IMG/VR virus record: IMGVR_UViG_3300045996_000698
Location: 1-44,889 of that record
Source of the DNA: a virus
Direction: 5' to 3' (one strand)
Length of the DNA stretch: 44,889 nt
Part shown: positions 21,504 to 31,373 of the stretch, piece after piece
Layout of the letters: each line of letters begins with the position of its first letter
How positions within the stretch are numbered: the stretch's first letter is position 1
Translations under genes and position numbers: made by a program
Notes under the pieces: generated by a model
Told to the model about the DNA's origin: nothing
The model's input: only the letters and a program-made list of their open reading frames with translations
The model's database searches: none

Positions 21504-22127
21504 GTGCCTACCGTCAACTTCCGGCTGCGCATCAAGGAGTGGAAGCATCTCTCCGAGAACTCGCTCGAAGCGCTCATGCGACAGTCGATCCAGCAGATGG
21601 CGTTCCGCGTCGTCGAGGCGACGCCCGTCGACACCGGATTCCTGCGCGGCTCGTGGCAGCCCAACATCAACGCGATGGCGAAGGCGCAGCCCGGCGGCAA
21701 GGGCAAGAAGGCCGCCAACGACAAGAGCGGCGCGGCGGCGTTCGCCAAGATCGCGGCGACCGTCGTCGGGATGAAGCCCGGCGACACCTTCTACATGAGC
21801 AACAACGCCGTCTATGCGCTGCGGATGGAGTTCGGGTTCAACGGAACCGACGCGCTGGGCCGGCGCTATCGCCAGCCCGGCCGCTACTTCGTGACAGGCA
21901 CGGCAGCGCAGTGGCCGAGCATCGTGGCGGGCGTGGCGCAATCGCTGGGCCTCAACGGCGGCCCCGGCGGTGGTGCGCCCTATGCGCCACCGGCCTCGCC
22001 GGGCGGCGGCGGCAGCAGTGGCGGTGGTGGTGCGGCGATGCCAGCGGCCAAGCCCTACGTGCCGCGCAAGCTCGGCCCTGTCGAACTCCCGAAGGCTTCC
22101 CGGCCTAGAAACCAATACGACAAATGA
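21504..22127 (+). CDS. HK97 gp10-like tail completion protein
   Basis: A 207-residue protein from GTG 21504, 2 nt after the previous stop. The motif VEATPVDTGFLRGSWQPNIN is diagnostic of HK97 gp10-like neck/tail completion proteins. Residues 150-190 are a Gly/Pro/Ala-rich disordered stretch (GGPGGGAPYAPPASPGGGG) before a basic tail. It connects the tail terminator with the stopper by analogy. The C-terminal linker is longer than usual for the family. Confidence 0.8.
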   Translation: MPTVNFRLRIKEWKHLSENSLEALMRQSIQQMAFRVVEATPVDTGFLRGSWQPNINAMAKAQPGGKGKKAANDKSGAAAFAKIAATVVGMKPGDTFYMSNNAVYALRMEFGFNGTDALGRRYRQPGRYFVTGTAAQWPSIVAGVAQSLGLNGGPGGGAPYAPPASPGGGGSSGGGGAAMPAAKPYVPRKLGPVELPKASRPRNQYDK

Positions 22128-22783
22128 CCAGCGCCACCGTCCACACGAACCTCGTCTCGGCGCTGCGCGCCAAGCTGATCAACGACTTCGTGCGCGTGAC
22201 CACGGGCTCGATCTCGATGTCGGTTGCCGCCGGCAAATACGTTCGCGCCAGCGGCTCTTTCGTCACCGATGGCTTCAAGGTCGGCGAGGAGATCACGGCG
22301 GCCGGCTTCTCGGCAGCCAACAACGGCACGTCGATCATCACCGCCGTCACGGCGACCGAGATCACCGTTCGCGACAAGACGCTCGTGGATGAAGGCGCTT
22401 CAGCGTCGCGATCTATCAAGGTTGTGATACCAGCGGGGCGCGCGTGGGAGGTCGACGAGTACACCCCGACCATCGGACGGCCCTTTATCGCCGATGCCTA
22501 CGAGCATTTGCCTTCCGTTCAAGTCGGCGTCGGCACCGGAGCGCTTGAGTCCCACGACTTTCAGGCGATCATTTCGGTCTCGATGCCGAAGACGAGTGGC
22601 CGCGCGCCGCTCACCCTCATGTGTGGAGCGATCCGCGCCTTCCTTCGTCCCGGTGTTCCCCTGTACTACGACGGGGACTCGGGTATAGTAATGCAGGCGT
22701 CGGTTGGTGGCCGCATCATCGCAGAGCCGGACTGGATCACGCTGATCGTCACGGTGAACGTCACCTCTAGAACTATCGGATAG
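22124..22783 (+). CDS. Tail terminator protein with inserted beta domain
   Basis: A 219-residue protein overlapping the previous stop (ATGA). N- and C-terminal parts (HTNLVSALRAKLINDF; RPFIADAYEHLPSVQVGVGT) fit the ring-forming tail terminator that caps the tail tube. Residues about 43-100 form an inserted beta domain (GSFVTDGFKVGEEITAAGFS) that also occurs in the following tail tube protein. The insert could decorate the tail surface. Confidence 0.75.
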   Translation: MTSATVHTNLVSALRAKLINDFVRVTTGSISMSVAAGKYVRASGSFVTDGFKVGEEITAAGFSAANNGTSIITAVTATEITVRDKTLVDEGASASRSIKVVIPAGRAWEVDEYTPTIGRPFIADAYEHLPSVQVGVGTGALESHDFQAIISVSMPKTSGRAPLTLMCGAIRAFLRPGVPLYYDGDSGIVMQASVGGRIIAEPDWITLIVTVNVTSRTIG

Positions 22784-22794
22784 GAGCGAGAGAC

Positions 22795-23997
22795 ATGCCC
22801 ACGTTGCAGCCCGGCGTCGAAGTCGACATCGTCTATGCCGCCGAATCCACCATCGGCACCGCTGCCGCTGCCGGTGGCACTTCGCAGAAAGTCCGGCGCG
22901 TCCAGTCGACGCTCGCCCCGGCCGCGCAGCCCTACCAGTCCGAGGAGAACGCCTCGCACCAGCAGATTGCCGATCTGCGCTTGGGCAACCGCATGGCCGG
23001 CGGCAACATCGACGGCGAACTCTCGACGCAGACCTACGACGACTTCATCGAAGCCGCGATGCGCGGAACGTGGACCTCCGGCTCGACCACGGGCTCGATC
23101 TCGTTGAGCGCGAACTCGGGCACGTCGAGTATCGACCGCGCGGCCGGCTCTTTCCTCACGGACGGCTTCAAGGTCGGCGACATCGTGCGCGCGACCGGCT
23201 TTGCCGGCGGCGGTGCGGTCAACAACAACGTCAACTATCGCATCACCGCGCTCACCGCGACCGTGATGACGGTATCGCCTGCCCCGACCACCATCGCGGC
23301 GGCGGCCGGCGTCACTGTCGCCGTGCAGGGCCGCAAGCTGCTCGTGGGCACGACGAAGCGCTCCTTCACCATCGAGCACTCGTACCCCAGCATCGACGCG
23401 ACCGAGCGCTTCGACGGCTGCCGCATCGGCGGCTTCTCGCTGCGCATCCCGCCCAACGGCATGGTCGGCATCAGCTTCCCCGTCATGGGGCTGTCCACGA
23501 CGCTCTTGGCCGGCGCGTCGGCTCCCTACTTCACGACTCCGACCGCCGAGACCTCGACGCAAATCCTGTCGGGCGCGACGGCTGCCGTGCGCGTGCAGGG
23601 CGCGGACACCCTCGTCGCGACCGCGCTGGAGTTCAATCTCAGCAACAACTTGTCGAACGCTCCGGTCATCGGTAGCTCGTCGATGCCCGACATCTTCTAC
23701 GGGCGGACCGTGATCACCGGCTCCTTCTCGGCCTACTTCGAGAGCAACGCCTACTACACCGCGTTCCTCGCCGAGACCGAGGTCGACATCGCCACTGCCC
23801 TGTGGACGGTCGACGCGACCCCGGCGTCGTTCATGAACCTCGTCGCGACCCGCGTGAAGCTCATGAGCCCGCAGAAGACCGTGACGCCCAACGGCGGCAT
23901 CGTCGCCACCTTCCCCTTCCAGTCGTTGCGCAAGGTCGGCGGGGCCGGCACCACGTCGGACACGACCAGCCTCATGATCCAGCGCAGCAACGCCTAA
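22795..23997 (+). CDS. Tail tube protein with inserted beta domain
   Basis: Main subunit of the tail tube, 400 residues. The start TLQPGVEVDIVYAAESTIGT, then RRVQSTLAPAAQPYQSEENA and MAGGNIDGELSTQTYDDFIE, is typical of phage tail tube proteins. Residues about 100-180 are an inserted beta domain (GSFLTDGFKVGDIVRATGFA) related to that of the tail terminator. Only one tube gene and no sheath gene are present, so the tail is non-contractile. The start has GGAGCGAGAG upstream. Confidence 0.85.
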   Translation: MPTLQPGVEVDIVYAAESTIGTAAAAGGTSQKVRRVQSTLAPAAQPYQSEENASHQQIADLRLGNRMAGGNIDGELSTQTYDDFIEAAMRGTWTSGSTTGSISLSANSGTSSIDRAAGSFLTDGFKVGDIVRATGFAGGGAVNNNVNYRITALTATVMTVSPAPTTIAAAAGVTVAVQGRKLLVGTTKRSFTIEHSYPSIDATERFDGCRIGGFSLRIPPNGMVGISFPVMGLSTTLLAGASAPYFTTPTAETSTQILSGATAAVRVQGADTLVATALEFNLSNNLSNAPVIGSSSMPDIFYGRTVITGSFSAYFESNAYYTAFLAETEVDIATALWTVDATPASFMNLVATRVKLMSPQKTVTPNGGIVATFPFQSLRKVGGAGTTSDTTSLMIQRSNA

Positions 23998-24115
23998 TCC
24001 GCCTGACTGACCGAGAGACAAAGAGAAGCGGCGCGCCGTGGCTCGGCGTCGGGGACGTGTGGACGGTCAGCCACGCCAACCGACGCCGAGCATCCTTCCA
24101 CTGACCGAGGAAAAG
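23998..24115 (+). other. Gap between tail tube and chaperone genes
   Basis: 118 nt without a convincing gene. It carries the ribosome-binding leader CTGACCGAGG (24101-24110), also found before the clamp and endolysin genes. No hairpin with T-run is seen. Confidence 0.4.
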
Positions 24116-24601
24116 ATGACCGACAAGACTGAAGCCCCGGCGTTCGCGCTGGGCATGCTCGACACCGTCACGCTCGCCGAGCAGGGCGTGTGGATGCAAG
24201 TTCGCCTCCCCAACGGCAACCCGGCTATCTCGCCGTCCGGTGCGAATGTCCGGATGAAGTTGATGGGCAACGACTCGCAGGCTTGGAAGGAAGCGCTCGC
24301 CGAGCGCGCCCGGCTGCGGGCGGCCGAGCAGCGCGCCCTGCCGTCGCATCAGCGCAACAATCAGGACATGCAGGCCATCGCCAAGATGGCGAGGGAGGAC
24401 GGCGACTACGTGCTCGCGCGCATGTGCGTCGAGTGGGAAGGCTTCGAGGAGGCGGGCTCGACGAAGGAGACGCCGAAGCTCATCTCGCTTGTCCACGCGA
24501 ACGTGCTGCGCGTCGTCGAGCGCTACCCGCTGATCCGCGATCAGATGGACCGCTTCTGCGCCGATCAGGGAAATTTTATCTTGGAGCCGTCCAAGACCTA
24601 A
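24116..24601 (+). CDS. Tail assembly chaperone (lambda gpG-like)
   Basis: A 161-residue protein from ATG 24116 (GAGGAAAAG upstream). It begins MTDKTEAPAFALGMLDTVTL. It would coat the tape measure protein during tail assembly and is not part of the virion. The reading frame ends 24 nt after the slippery site GGGAAATTTT, so most ribosomes make this short form and a minority make the longer fusion, as in lambda G and GT. Confidence 0.8.
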   Translation: MTDKTEAPAFALGMLDTVTLAEQGVWMQVRLPNGNPAISPSGANVRMKLMGNDSQAWKEALAERARLRAAEQRALPSHQRNNQDMQAIAKMAREDGDYVLARMCVEWEGFEEAGSTKETPKLISLVHANVLRVVERYPLIRDQMDRFCADQGNFILEPSKT

Positions 24602-24960
24602 TCGCCTACGCTCGCCATCAGTTCGAGTTGGCGAGCATGGCGACGAGCGCGGCCGGCTCCAAGAGCACAATCGCGGACCATATCGCGGCTTACGAGCGGC
24701 AGACGGGCAAGGCGGCCATCAAGGCCGCTGCGCCTGAGCTTCCGACAGCCATGGTTCACGTGTGGAAAGTTTGGCTCGATCTACACGCAACCCGGCAATC
24801 CGGCATGGGAATCGAGCCTATCACCTATCTCGAAATCGAGGCCCGTGCTAGGCTGCTACATTCGCCGCTTCTGCCGTGTGAGGTTGTCGCCATCCGCAAG
24901 GTTGATGACGCCTACAGGATGCACGCAAACGAAGCGGCGAAGACCGTACCGGGGGCCTAG
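24116..24960 (+). CDS. Tail assembly chaperone, -1 frameshift fusion (gpGT-like)
   Basis: A -1 slip at 24568-24577 joins the first 153 codons to a downstream frame ending at 24960. This gives about 281 residues. The extension continues YLGAVQDLIAYARHQFELAS and ends KVDDAYRMHANEAAKT. The downstream frame has no start codon with a ribosome-binding site near its beginning, lies directly before the tape measure, and has the expected size of a T domain. Frameshifting is thus well supported, though not proven. Confidence 0.8.
24568..24577 (+). promoter_or_regulatory. -1 ribosomal slippery site
   Basis: In frame, codons read CAG GGA AAT TTT ATC. G-GGA-AAT is a perfect X-XXY-YYZ heptamer, one base different from lambda's G-GGA-AAG, and the overlapping A-AAT-TTT also fits. 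It lies 24 nt before the zero-frame stop. Confidence 0.85.
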
Positions 24961-24963
24961 AAC

Positions 24964-27900
24964 GTGGCTGATGCTCCTCTCTCCTTCAGCGTAAACACCG
25001 ACGAGATCGTTAAGTCGAAAGAGGCGGTCGACGCCCTGACCGACTCGACGTTGAAGCTCGCCGATGCGGTGGACAAGCAGGATCAGTCGCAGTCCAAGGT
25101 CTCGCAGAAGCGGCGCTCGCAATACGACGACACCTTCGCCCAAGGGTCTCGCGCCAAGGTCTTGATCGAGTCGCAGTCCAAGGGCGAGGAAGTTCTCGCC
25201 AAGGCGGTCGAGCAAACGACCATCCGCTTGCGCGAGCAGACGAACGTGGCCGGGGCAGTGCGCGCTGCCCATCAGCAACTCGCGCAGGCCACTCGGCAGA
25301 ACGTGACCGAGCTTGTCGAGCAGGAGCGCGTGAAGCTCCGCATCAGCAACGTCGACCGCGCCATCGTGAACTCGCTGATCGGCGGCGGCGGCATGGATAC
25401 GGCGCTGCGCAGGGTCGCGACCTCGATGGCTCTCAACACGGCGGCGAGCGCGGCCATGATCGGCGGATGGGCTGCGGTCGCCGTCGCGGGCACCGCTGCC
25501 GTCGCGGGATACCTCTACCTCGGCAAGGCCATCGCCGAGTTGACCGAAGCGCAGCAGTTGCAGGAGCGGCGCATCCAGTCGTTCGTTGGCAGCGGGCAGC
25601 AGGCCGTCGTCGTCTACAAGGACATCGCGCGCTACGCCTACGAGACCGGCCAGTCCATCGACGCCGCCAGCGCCAAGTTCGTCAACTTCTACAAGGCGAC
25701 CGCCGGCATGGGGGTCATGGCGAGCGGTGCGCTCGGCGTCTCCTCGACCACGGACAAGATCGCGTCTCTCTCCGGCGCGACCGACGCGGAACGCGGCGCT
25801 GCCAGCGGCGCGCTCGCCAAGATGCTCGCGCAGTCGACCGTGTCGGCCGCCGATCTAAAGTCGGTCCTCGATTCCGTGCCGGCCATCGCCGACAACATCG
25901 CGCGCGGCATGGGGCTCACGGTCCAGCAGCTTCGCCTGATGGCAGTCGAGGGTCGGCTCACGAACGAGCAGGTCTTCGCTGCCATGCTCAAGCAGCAGAA
26001 GGAGATCAACGACGAAGCCGCGAAGATGCCGCGCACGATCTCCGGCAGCTTTCAGCAGATCGGCAACGATCTTCAGCAGATCATCGTGCGCTACTCGCAG
26101 CTTTTGCCGATGGCCGCTCAGTTCAAGCTGCTCCTCGAAGGCACGCGCATCGCGGCGGCGGAACTCAACAAGGCGACCACGCCCGCCACGCCGGAGCAGA
26201 AGAACGACAGCCTCCTGCGTGACATCGGCGCATCGTCTCGTCTCGGCGCGCTCAACCCGCTCTACAACAACAACCGCTACAGCCGGGAATACTTCAGCAA
26301 TCAGTTCGACGCTGGCGTGCAGGCGAACGGCCAGATCACCGAGCAAATCCGCCGGCAGACCGAAGCGCTGCAACAGCAAGTAGTCGCGGCCATCGAGGTC
26401 GCGCGGACCTACGACAAGCTCGCCGGATCGTCGCAGAAGTACACGACCGAGATCGCCATGATGGAGAAGGCCATCGAAGGTCTCGCGAGCGGCTTCAGCG
26501 GCCTGCCTGTCGACGAAGCCACGTCCAAGATCGAGCAGCTTACCGAAGCGATCCGCCTTGCCCGGCAGGAAGCGAGCCAGCTTGCGACGCCCTACGGCAA
26601 GGCGCTCGAATCCATGGGCACGCTCTACGATCAGAACCGGCGCGGCCTCACGCCGGCACAGGCGGCCTACGAAGGGCGCGTTGCGGAGCACATGAAGGGC
26701 GGTGCGCCCAACGAAGACGCTGCCAAGCGGCTCGCCGACGCCGAGAGCATCGAGCAGTTGAAGCAGTTGCTCGACAAGAAGGCGATGCAGGTCGACATGG
26801 AGGAGCGCGTCACCGCTTCCATGAAGAAGGGCGCGGCGGCCACGCGCGCGGCGCAGGTCGAACTCGCGGTGATGAACCTCGTGCTCAGTCAGGTCGGCGT
26901 GAGCAGCGAAGCGGCACAGGTGCAGTTCGATGCGCTGATGGAGAAGTTTCGCTCGCTTGAGACGCGCTCCGTCGAGACCACGAGCGCGCGCGGCGGCATC
27001 AACGCCAGCAAGCAATACCTCGACGAGCTTGCGGGCATCGCCGCGCAGATGAAGGTCGTCGAGCAGGGCGCATACGCCATGCGTCGGGCCGAAGCCGAGG
27101 CGCGCGCCTCGCGTTCGGATGACGGCACCGGCAAGCTCCAGCTTGAGGCCTTCGATGCCAAGCAGGGCCTCACCGACGCCAACACCATCGCCAACCTCAA
27201 GCAGGAGATCGAGCTAACGAACAAGCTCGCTGCGGCGGCCGGCGACGTGGCCAAGCAGAAGAAGCTCCAACTCGAATACGACATCACCCGCGCGCAGAAG
27301 GATGCTGCCCCGGCGTCCCGCCCGGCTATCGCAGCCGAGATGACCGCTCGCGCCACCGCCGAGACCAATCGGCAGTTGGCCGAGGGCGTCGCGCAGATGG
27401 AGAAGCAGCTTGAGCTTGGGCAGCAGGAGCTTGGCGTCATCACCGAGGGCGCGGCTGGCTATGCGGCGCAGATCGCCATGCTTCAGAAGAAGCGCGATCT
27501 CCAGCAGCAGGGCATTGATGTCGAAAACGACGCGAACGCGAGGCGGCAGGTCGAGCTTGCCGGCCAGCTTGCCGCGCTCGAACAGCAGAAGGGACTCGCC
27601 CGGCAGGCGGCTGACGAGCAGAAGCGCATTTGGCAGGGCGTGGCCGACAATATCCAGAAGGCCGGCTCCGACGCCTTCTTCGAGCTTTTCCAAGGGCAAG
27701 TGCCCAACGCGCAGCAGTTCGCCAACACGCTGAAAAACATCTTCCTGCGCGCCTTCGCCGACATCGCCGCTGCGGCGATCATCCGGCCGATCATCGCTCC
27801 GATCTTTCAGGGCGCGGCCGGCATGGGGCTTATCTCGCCGCAGGCGGCCATCTCGGCCAACGGTGGCTATGGCGGCGGGACTGGCGGGACCGGAGGGGCC

Positions 27901-29616
27901 AGCGGCCTCGGCGGCTTCCAGATGCCAAATATGGGCATCGGCAGCGGCATGTTCGGCTTCCTCAACCGGCCGATCATGCCGCAAACCATCGACGCGCAGA
28001 TCGCCAACTGGTCGACCTATGGCACGTCGGCGCAGAACAGCCTCAACGGCGGCTTCCTCTCGAACACGACGTGGGGGCAGGGGCTCGGCGCGCTCGCTGG
28101 CGCTGGCATGGGCGTCTACAATCTCGCCACGGCCAACGGCAACACCGGCAAGACCATCGGCGGCATCGCCTCGCTGGTCGGCGCGGGCGTGAGCCTGATC
28201 CCCGGCATCGGACAGGTTGCCGGCCCGCTCATCGGCATGCTCGGCGGCCTGCTCCCCGGCCTGTTCGGCGAGGAGCAGCCGAAGCTGCCGCCGATCTCCG
28301 GAGCCAACGCGAGCTTCAACTGGAATCCGCAGACCGGGAAGTACTCGACCTCGACCTCGACCATGAATGGCGGGCAGGACATCTCCGGCCAGTACAAGGG
28401 CGCGGTCAACAGCATCCAAGAGCTTTACAAGCTGGTCGGCGGCATCACCGACCCGAGCAAGGTCTACGGCTTCTCTGTCTGGAACAACGAACGCGACAAG
28501 ACCGGCTCGACCTACCTCACCGGCCCGGACGGCTTCTCGCAGAAGTGGGGACAGGGCTCGACGCCGAAGGACATCGGCGCGGAGACCGTCGCGGCACAGG
28601 CCGCGTATCTCACGATCCTCGAAGCGACGAAGATCAGCGACAACATGCGCACGGCGCTGGATCGGCTGGGCAAGGAAGCGCGCGACAGCAACACGCCCAT
28701 CGAGAGCGTCGGCGCGGTCGCCGAAGTGGTGCAGTCGGTCAAGGCGTTCGACGATGCCATCAAGGGAATCGGCAAGAGCAGCAACATCGCCGAAGAAGCG
28801 CTCAAGGCTATCGACGACAAGTTCGTCGCTCTCTACGACACCGCGAAGAAGTATGGCTTCGACGCGACCGGCCTCGACGCTGAGAAGGCGAGGCAGCGGT
28901 TCGGCGTCGCCGAAGACTTCACGAAGGGCCTCGACCGGCAACTGATGACGGCGGCCGACGCCGCGCTATTCGACATCGCAGAGGAGCGCAAGCAGGCCAA
29001 CGAGATCAACGACGTGCTGAAGAACGCCGACATCTCCGGCTTCGTCGATCAGGCTCTAAAGATCGAGCAAATCTATCAGCGCAAGCGGCTGGCGATCTTG
29101 GAGGAGGGCAACCGGGCCACTGCCGATGCGCAGAAGGCTGCCGTCGATGCCGCTACCCGTGCGGCTGAAGTGGCGGCCAACCGCGTGCGCGGCATCGAGC
29201 AACTGATCAAGGAACTCACCTACTCGCAGCAGAGCCCTGCTACCAGCATCGAGATCGCGCAAGGCGAATACAACGCCATGCTGGCGCGCGCGCAGAAGGG
29301 CGACGAACGCGCTATCGCCGACATCTCCTCGGTGGGCTCGGAATACAACAACATGCTGCGCGCCGGCCTCGGATCAACGCCCGGATACTTCCGCGAGATC
29401 GAGCGGATGCGGACCGAATTGCGCGATCTCGTCGTGCGCTTCGGCGCGCCGGCCGGCTCGACCTCTGTGATCACCGAAGCGTCCGACTCCAACCTCCGGC
29501 GCATGCTTGAGGCCTCGCTCGCGTCGCAGGACGCGCTGGCGCGCAAGCTCGACAAGGTGATGTCGACGCTGGTCGGGGTTGTCGGCGAATCCGCGCGGGC
29601 GGCGCTCTACTCGTGA
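24964..29616 (+). CDS. Tape measure protein
   Basis: Sets tail length and is ejected through the tail. 1550 residues from GTG 24964. Residues 155-188 are hydrophobic (AAMIGGWAAVAVAGTAAVAG). Residues about 280-380 carry the tape measure core (STVSAADLKSVLDSVPAIAD, then GRLTNEQVFAAMLKQ, then TISGSFQQIGNDLQQ). The middle is coiled coil with many Gln/Lys/Glu. Residues about 1064-1102 are again hydrophobic (ASLVGAGVSLIPGIGQVAGP). The last 300 residues are helical. At about 0.15 nm per residue the tail would be about 230 nm, a long siphovirus tail (inference). Confidence 0.92.
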   Translation: MADAPLSFSVNTDEIVKSKEAVDALTDSTLKLADAVDKQDQSQSKVSQKRRSQYDDTFAQGSRAKVLIESQSKGEEVLAKAVEQTTIRLREQTNVAGAVRAAHQQLAQATRQNVTELVEQERVKLRISNVDRAIVNSLIGGGGMDTALRRVATSMALNTAASAAMIGGWAAVAVAGTAAVAGYLYLGKAIAELTEAQQLQERRIQSFVGSGQQAVVVYKDIARYAYETGQSIDAASAKFVNFYKATAGMGVMASGALGVSSTTDKIASLSGATDAERGAASGALAKMLAQSTVSAADLKSVLDSVPAIADNIARGMGLTVQQLRLMAVEGRLTNEQVFAAMLKQQKEINDEAAKMPRTISGSFQQIGNDLQQIIVRYSQLLPMAAQFKLLLEGTRIAAAELNKATTPATPEQKNDSLLRDIGASSRLGALNPLYNNNRYSREYFSNQFDAGVQANGQITEQIRRQTEALQQQVVAAIEVARTYDKLAGSSQKYTTEIAMMEKAIEGLASGFSGLPVDEATSKIEQLTEAIRLARQEASQLATPYGKALESMGTLYDQNRRGLTPAQAAYEGRVAEHMKGGAPNEDAAKRLADAESIEQLKQLLDKKAMQVDMEERVTASMKKGAAATRAAQVELAVMNLVLSQVGVSSEAAQVQFDALMEKFRSLETRSVETTSARGGINASKQYLDELAGIAAQMKVVEQGAYAMRRAEAEARASRSDDGTGKLQLEAFDAKQGLTDANTIANLKQEIELTNKLAAAAGDVAKQKKLQLEYDITRAQKDAAPASRPAIAAEMTARATAETNRQLAEGVAQMEKQLELGQQELGVITEGAAGYAAQIAMLQKKRDLQQQGIDVENDANARRQVELAGQLAALEQQKGLARQAADEQKRIWQGVADNIQKAGSDAFFELFQGQVPNAQQFANTLKNIFLRAFADIAAAAIIRPIIAPIFQGAAGMGLISPQAAISANGGYGGGTGGTGGASGLGGFQMPNMGIGSGMFGFLNRPIMPQTIDAQIANWSTYGTSAQNSLNGGFLSNTTWGQGLGALAGAGMGVYNLATANGNTGKTIGGIASLVGAGVSLIPGIGQVAGPLIGMLGGLLPGLFGEEQPKLPPISGANASFNWNPQTGKYSTSTSTMNGGQDISGQYKGAVNSIQELYKLVGGITDPSKVYGFSVWNNERDKTGSTYLTGPDGFSQKWGQGSTPKDIGAETVAAQAAYLTILEATKISDNMRTALDRLGKEARDSNTPIESVGAVAEVVQSVKAFDDAIKGIGKSSNIAEEALKAIDDKFVALYDTAKKYGFDATGLDAEKARQRFGVAEDFTKGLDRQLMTAADAALFDIAEERKQANEINDVLKNADISGFVDQALKIEQIYQRKRLAILEEGNRATADAQKAAVDAATRAAEVAANRVRGIEQLIKELTYSQQSPATSIEIAQGEYNAMLARAQKGDERAIADISSVGSEYNNMLRAGLGSTPGYFREIERMRTELRDLVVRFGAPAGSTSVITEASDSNLRRMLEASLASQDALARKLDKVMSTLVGVVGESARAALYS

Positions 29617-31370
29617 CCACGACCTACGAATACGCGAAGGGCGGCGGCCCGTACCCCGGCGGTGAACTCGACGAGCTTATCGCCGACCAATTCACGCTGT
29701 CGGTCATCGAGACGGCGGACCCGCAGGTCGACAACGACCTCTCGCTTTTGGTCAAGGCGACGCTGCTCGATCCCGAGGGCGGCACCATCGTCGAAGACGG
29801 CATGCCGTTCCCCGGCGGCGAGATCGACGATCCCGTTCCGGGCGAGTGGATGATCGTCGGCTCCGAAGAAGAATACTGGCTTGCCGGCAATCGCGGCATC
29901 ACGACGAAGCCCGAAGACGTGCCGGCGAACTTGCCGATCCCCGGCGGCCTTGTCGGCAAGCTCAACTATCAGATGACGCTTTTCCGTGACACTGATCCCA
30001 TGCAGGGCAATCAGGTGCAGGCATCGGAGTCGGGCTTCGGCGAACTGCGGATCAACGATGCCGATGGTCGAGTACTCGATCACCTGATGCCGCTGTCGTG
30101 GGACGGTGGCCACATCGAGATTTATCGCGGGAGGCATGAAGACCTCCGGTCAAGCTGGACAAGGATCGCGTCGATGACCACGCAGGGCATCTTCTACGAT
30201 GCCCTCATGAAGCGCATTCGCCTGCGCGACGCCGCGTGGCGACTTGAGCAGGGTGAAATCCAGCCGCTCCGCTACCTCGGCACGGGCGGCCTCGAAGGCG
30301 ACGCTTCGATCAAGGGCCAGCCGAAGCCCTACGGCATGGGCTACTGCTACCGCACGCCGCTGCAAATGCTGTCGGCGACGAAGCTGATCGGCCAGTTGAG
30401 CAACAGCAGCATCTTCCTCGTCCACGAGGTTGAGGATGGCGGTATCGCCCTCGCCTACTCGGGCAACGACTACGCGACCTATGAAGCCCTCGACGCCGCG
30501 ACCGTGGCAGCCGGGCAGTATTCGACGTGTCTCGCGTTCGGCCTGATCCGGCTCGGAGCCTTGCCGACGAAACAGATCACCGTGACCTTCTCCGGCGACA
30601 ACGACACGGTGCAGGGGCACGCGCGGCCGATCACTCGCGCCAACATGATCCGCCGCATCGTCTGCGGTCTCGGGCAGTATCGCTTGAACACGAGCACGGA
30701 CCTCGATCAGGAGTCCTTCGGCCTGCTCGACAACAGCTTCACCGACGAGCTTGGCTACTTCTGGAATCAGCCCATCTCGAAAATGACCGCGATCCGCGAG
30801 ATCATGAGCGGCCTGTCGGGCTCGGCCTGCGTTCGGTTCGACGGCAAGTTGGCGGTCTTCCCCGCCATGTTGCCCACAGGCTCGCCCCACCTCACGTTGA
30901 GGTATCAGCGCGACTTCAAGACCGCCCCGAAGATGATGGCCTATAGCCCGCCACGGCTGGGCACCTATGTCGGCTGGTCGCGCAACTACACCCCGCAGAC
31001 CCGCGATCAGTTGCAAACGACTGTTCCTGAAGCGAGCGCGCTTGTATATTCGCAGGAGATGCGCGTCGAGCCGGCCCTTACGCCGGCCAATTCGTCCATT
31101 TGGCCGACCTCGCAGAACGTCACCGTCAACGGTGGCTTCCGCTATCAGGACGCGGCCAATCGTGAAGCGAACCGCCAACAGGTGATCTTCCGGACGCGAC
31201 GCGAGCGGTGGGGAGTTGAAGTTCCGATGGATCAATACAGCAACGTGCTGGGCCGGCAGGTCGATGTCACGAACTGGACCCGCTACAACTTCACGGGCGG
31301 GCGGTCCTTCCGGGCGGCGGCCATCGCCATCAACGATCCGCTCAATCTGATGATCGAGCTTTGGGGGTAA
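29613..31370 (+). CDS. Tail-tip / baseplate protein
   Basis: A 585-residue protein from GTG 29613, overlapping the tape measure stop (GTGA). The first 130 residues have Gly/Pro-rich loops with repeated motifs YPGGELDE, FPGGEIDD and IPGGLVG. Later parts are beta-rich (LYSQEMRVEP, RQVIFRTRRERWGVEVPMDQ). As the first gene after the tape measure, it likely forms the distal tail ring or hub. No catalytic motif is seen. Family name uncertain. Confidence 0.7.
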   Translation: MTTTYEYAKGGGPYPGGELDELIADQFTLSVIETADPQVDNDLSLLVKATLLDPEGGTIVEDGMPFPGGEIDDPVPGEWMIVGSEEEYWLAGNRGITTKPEDVPANLPIPGGLVGKLNYQMTLFRDTDPMQGNQVQASESGFGELRINDADGRVLDHLMPLSWDGGHIEIYRGRHEDLRSSWTRIASMTTQGIFYDALMKRIRLRDAAWRLEQGEIQPLRYLGTGGLEGDASIKGQPKPYGMGYCYRTPLQMLSATKLIGQLSNSSIFLVHEVEDGGIALAYSGNDYATYEALDAATVAAGQYSTCLAFGLIRLGALPTKQITVTFSGDNDTVQGHARPITRANMIRRIVCGLGQYRLNTSTDLDQESFGLLDNSFTDELGYFWNQPISKMTAIREIMSGLSGSACVRFDGKLAVFPAMLPTGSPHLTLRYQRDFKTAPKMMAYSPPRLGTYVGWSRNYTPQTRDQLQTTVPEASALVYSQEMRVEPALTPANSSIWPTSQNVTVNGGFRYQDAANREANRQQVIFRTRRERWGVEVPMDQYSNVLGRQVDVTNWTRYNFTGGRSFRAAAIAINDPLNLMIELWG

Positions 31371-31373
31371 GCC

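Noticed and set aside
27214-28941. Leftward 575-codon frame opposite the tape measure gene
   Set aside because: Antisense shadow; the tape measure frame has conserved motifs.
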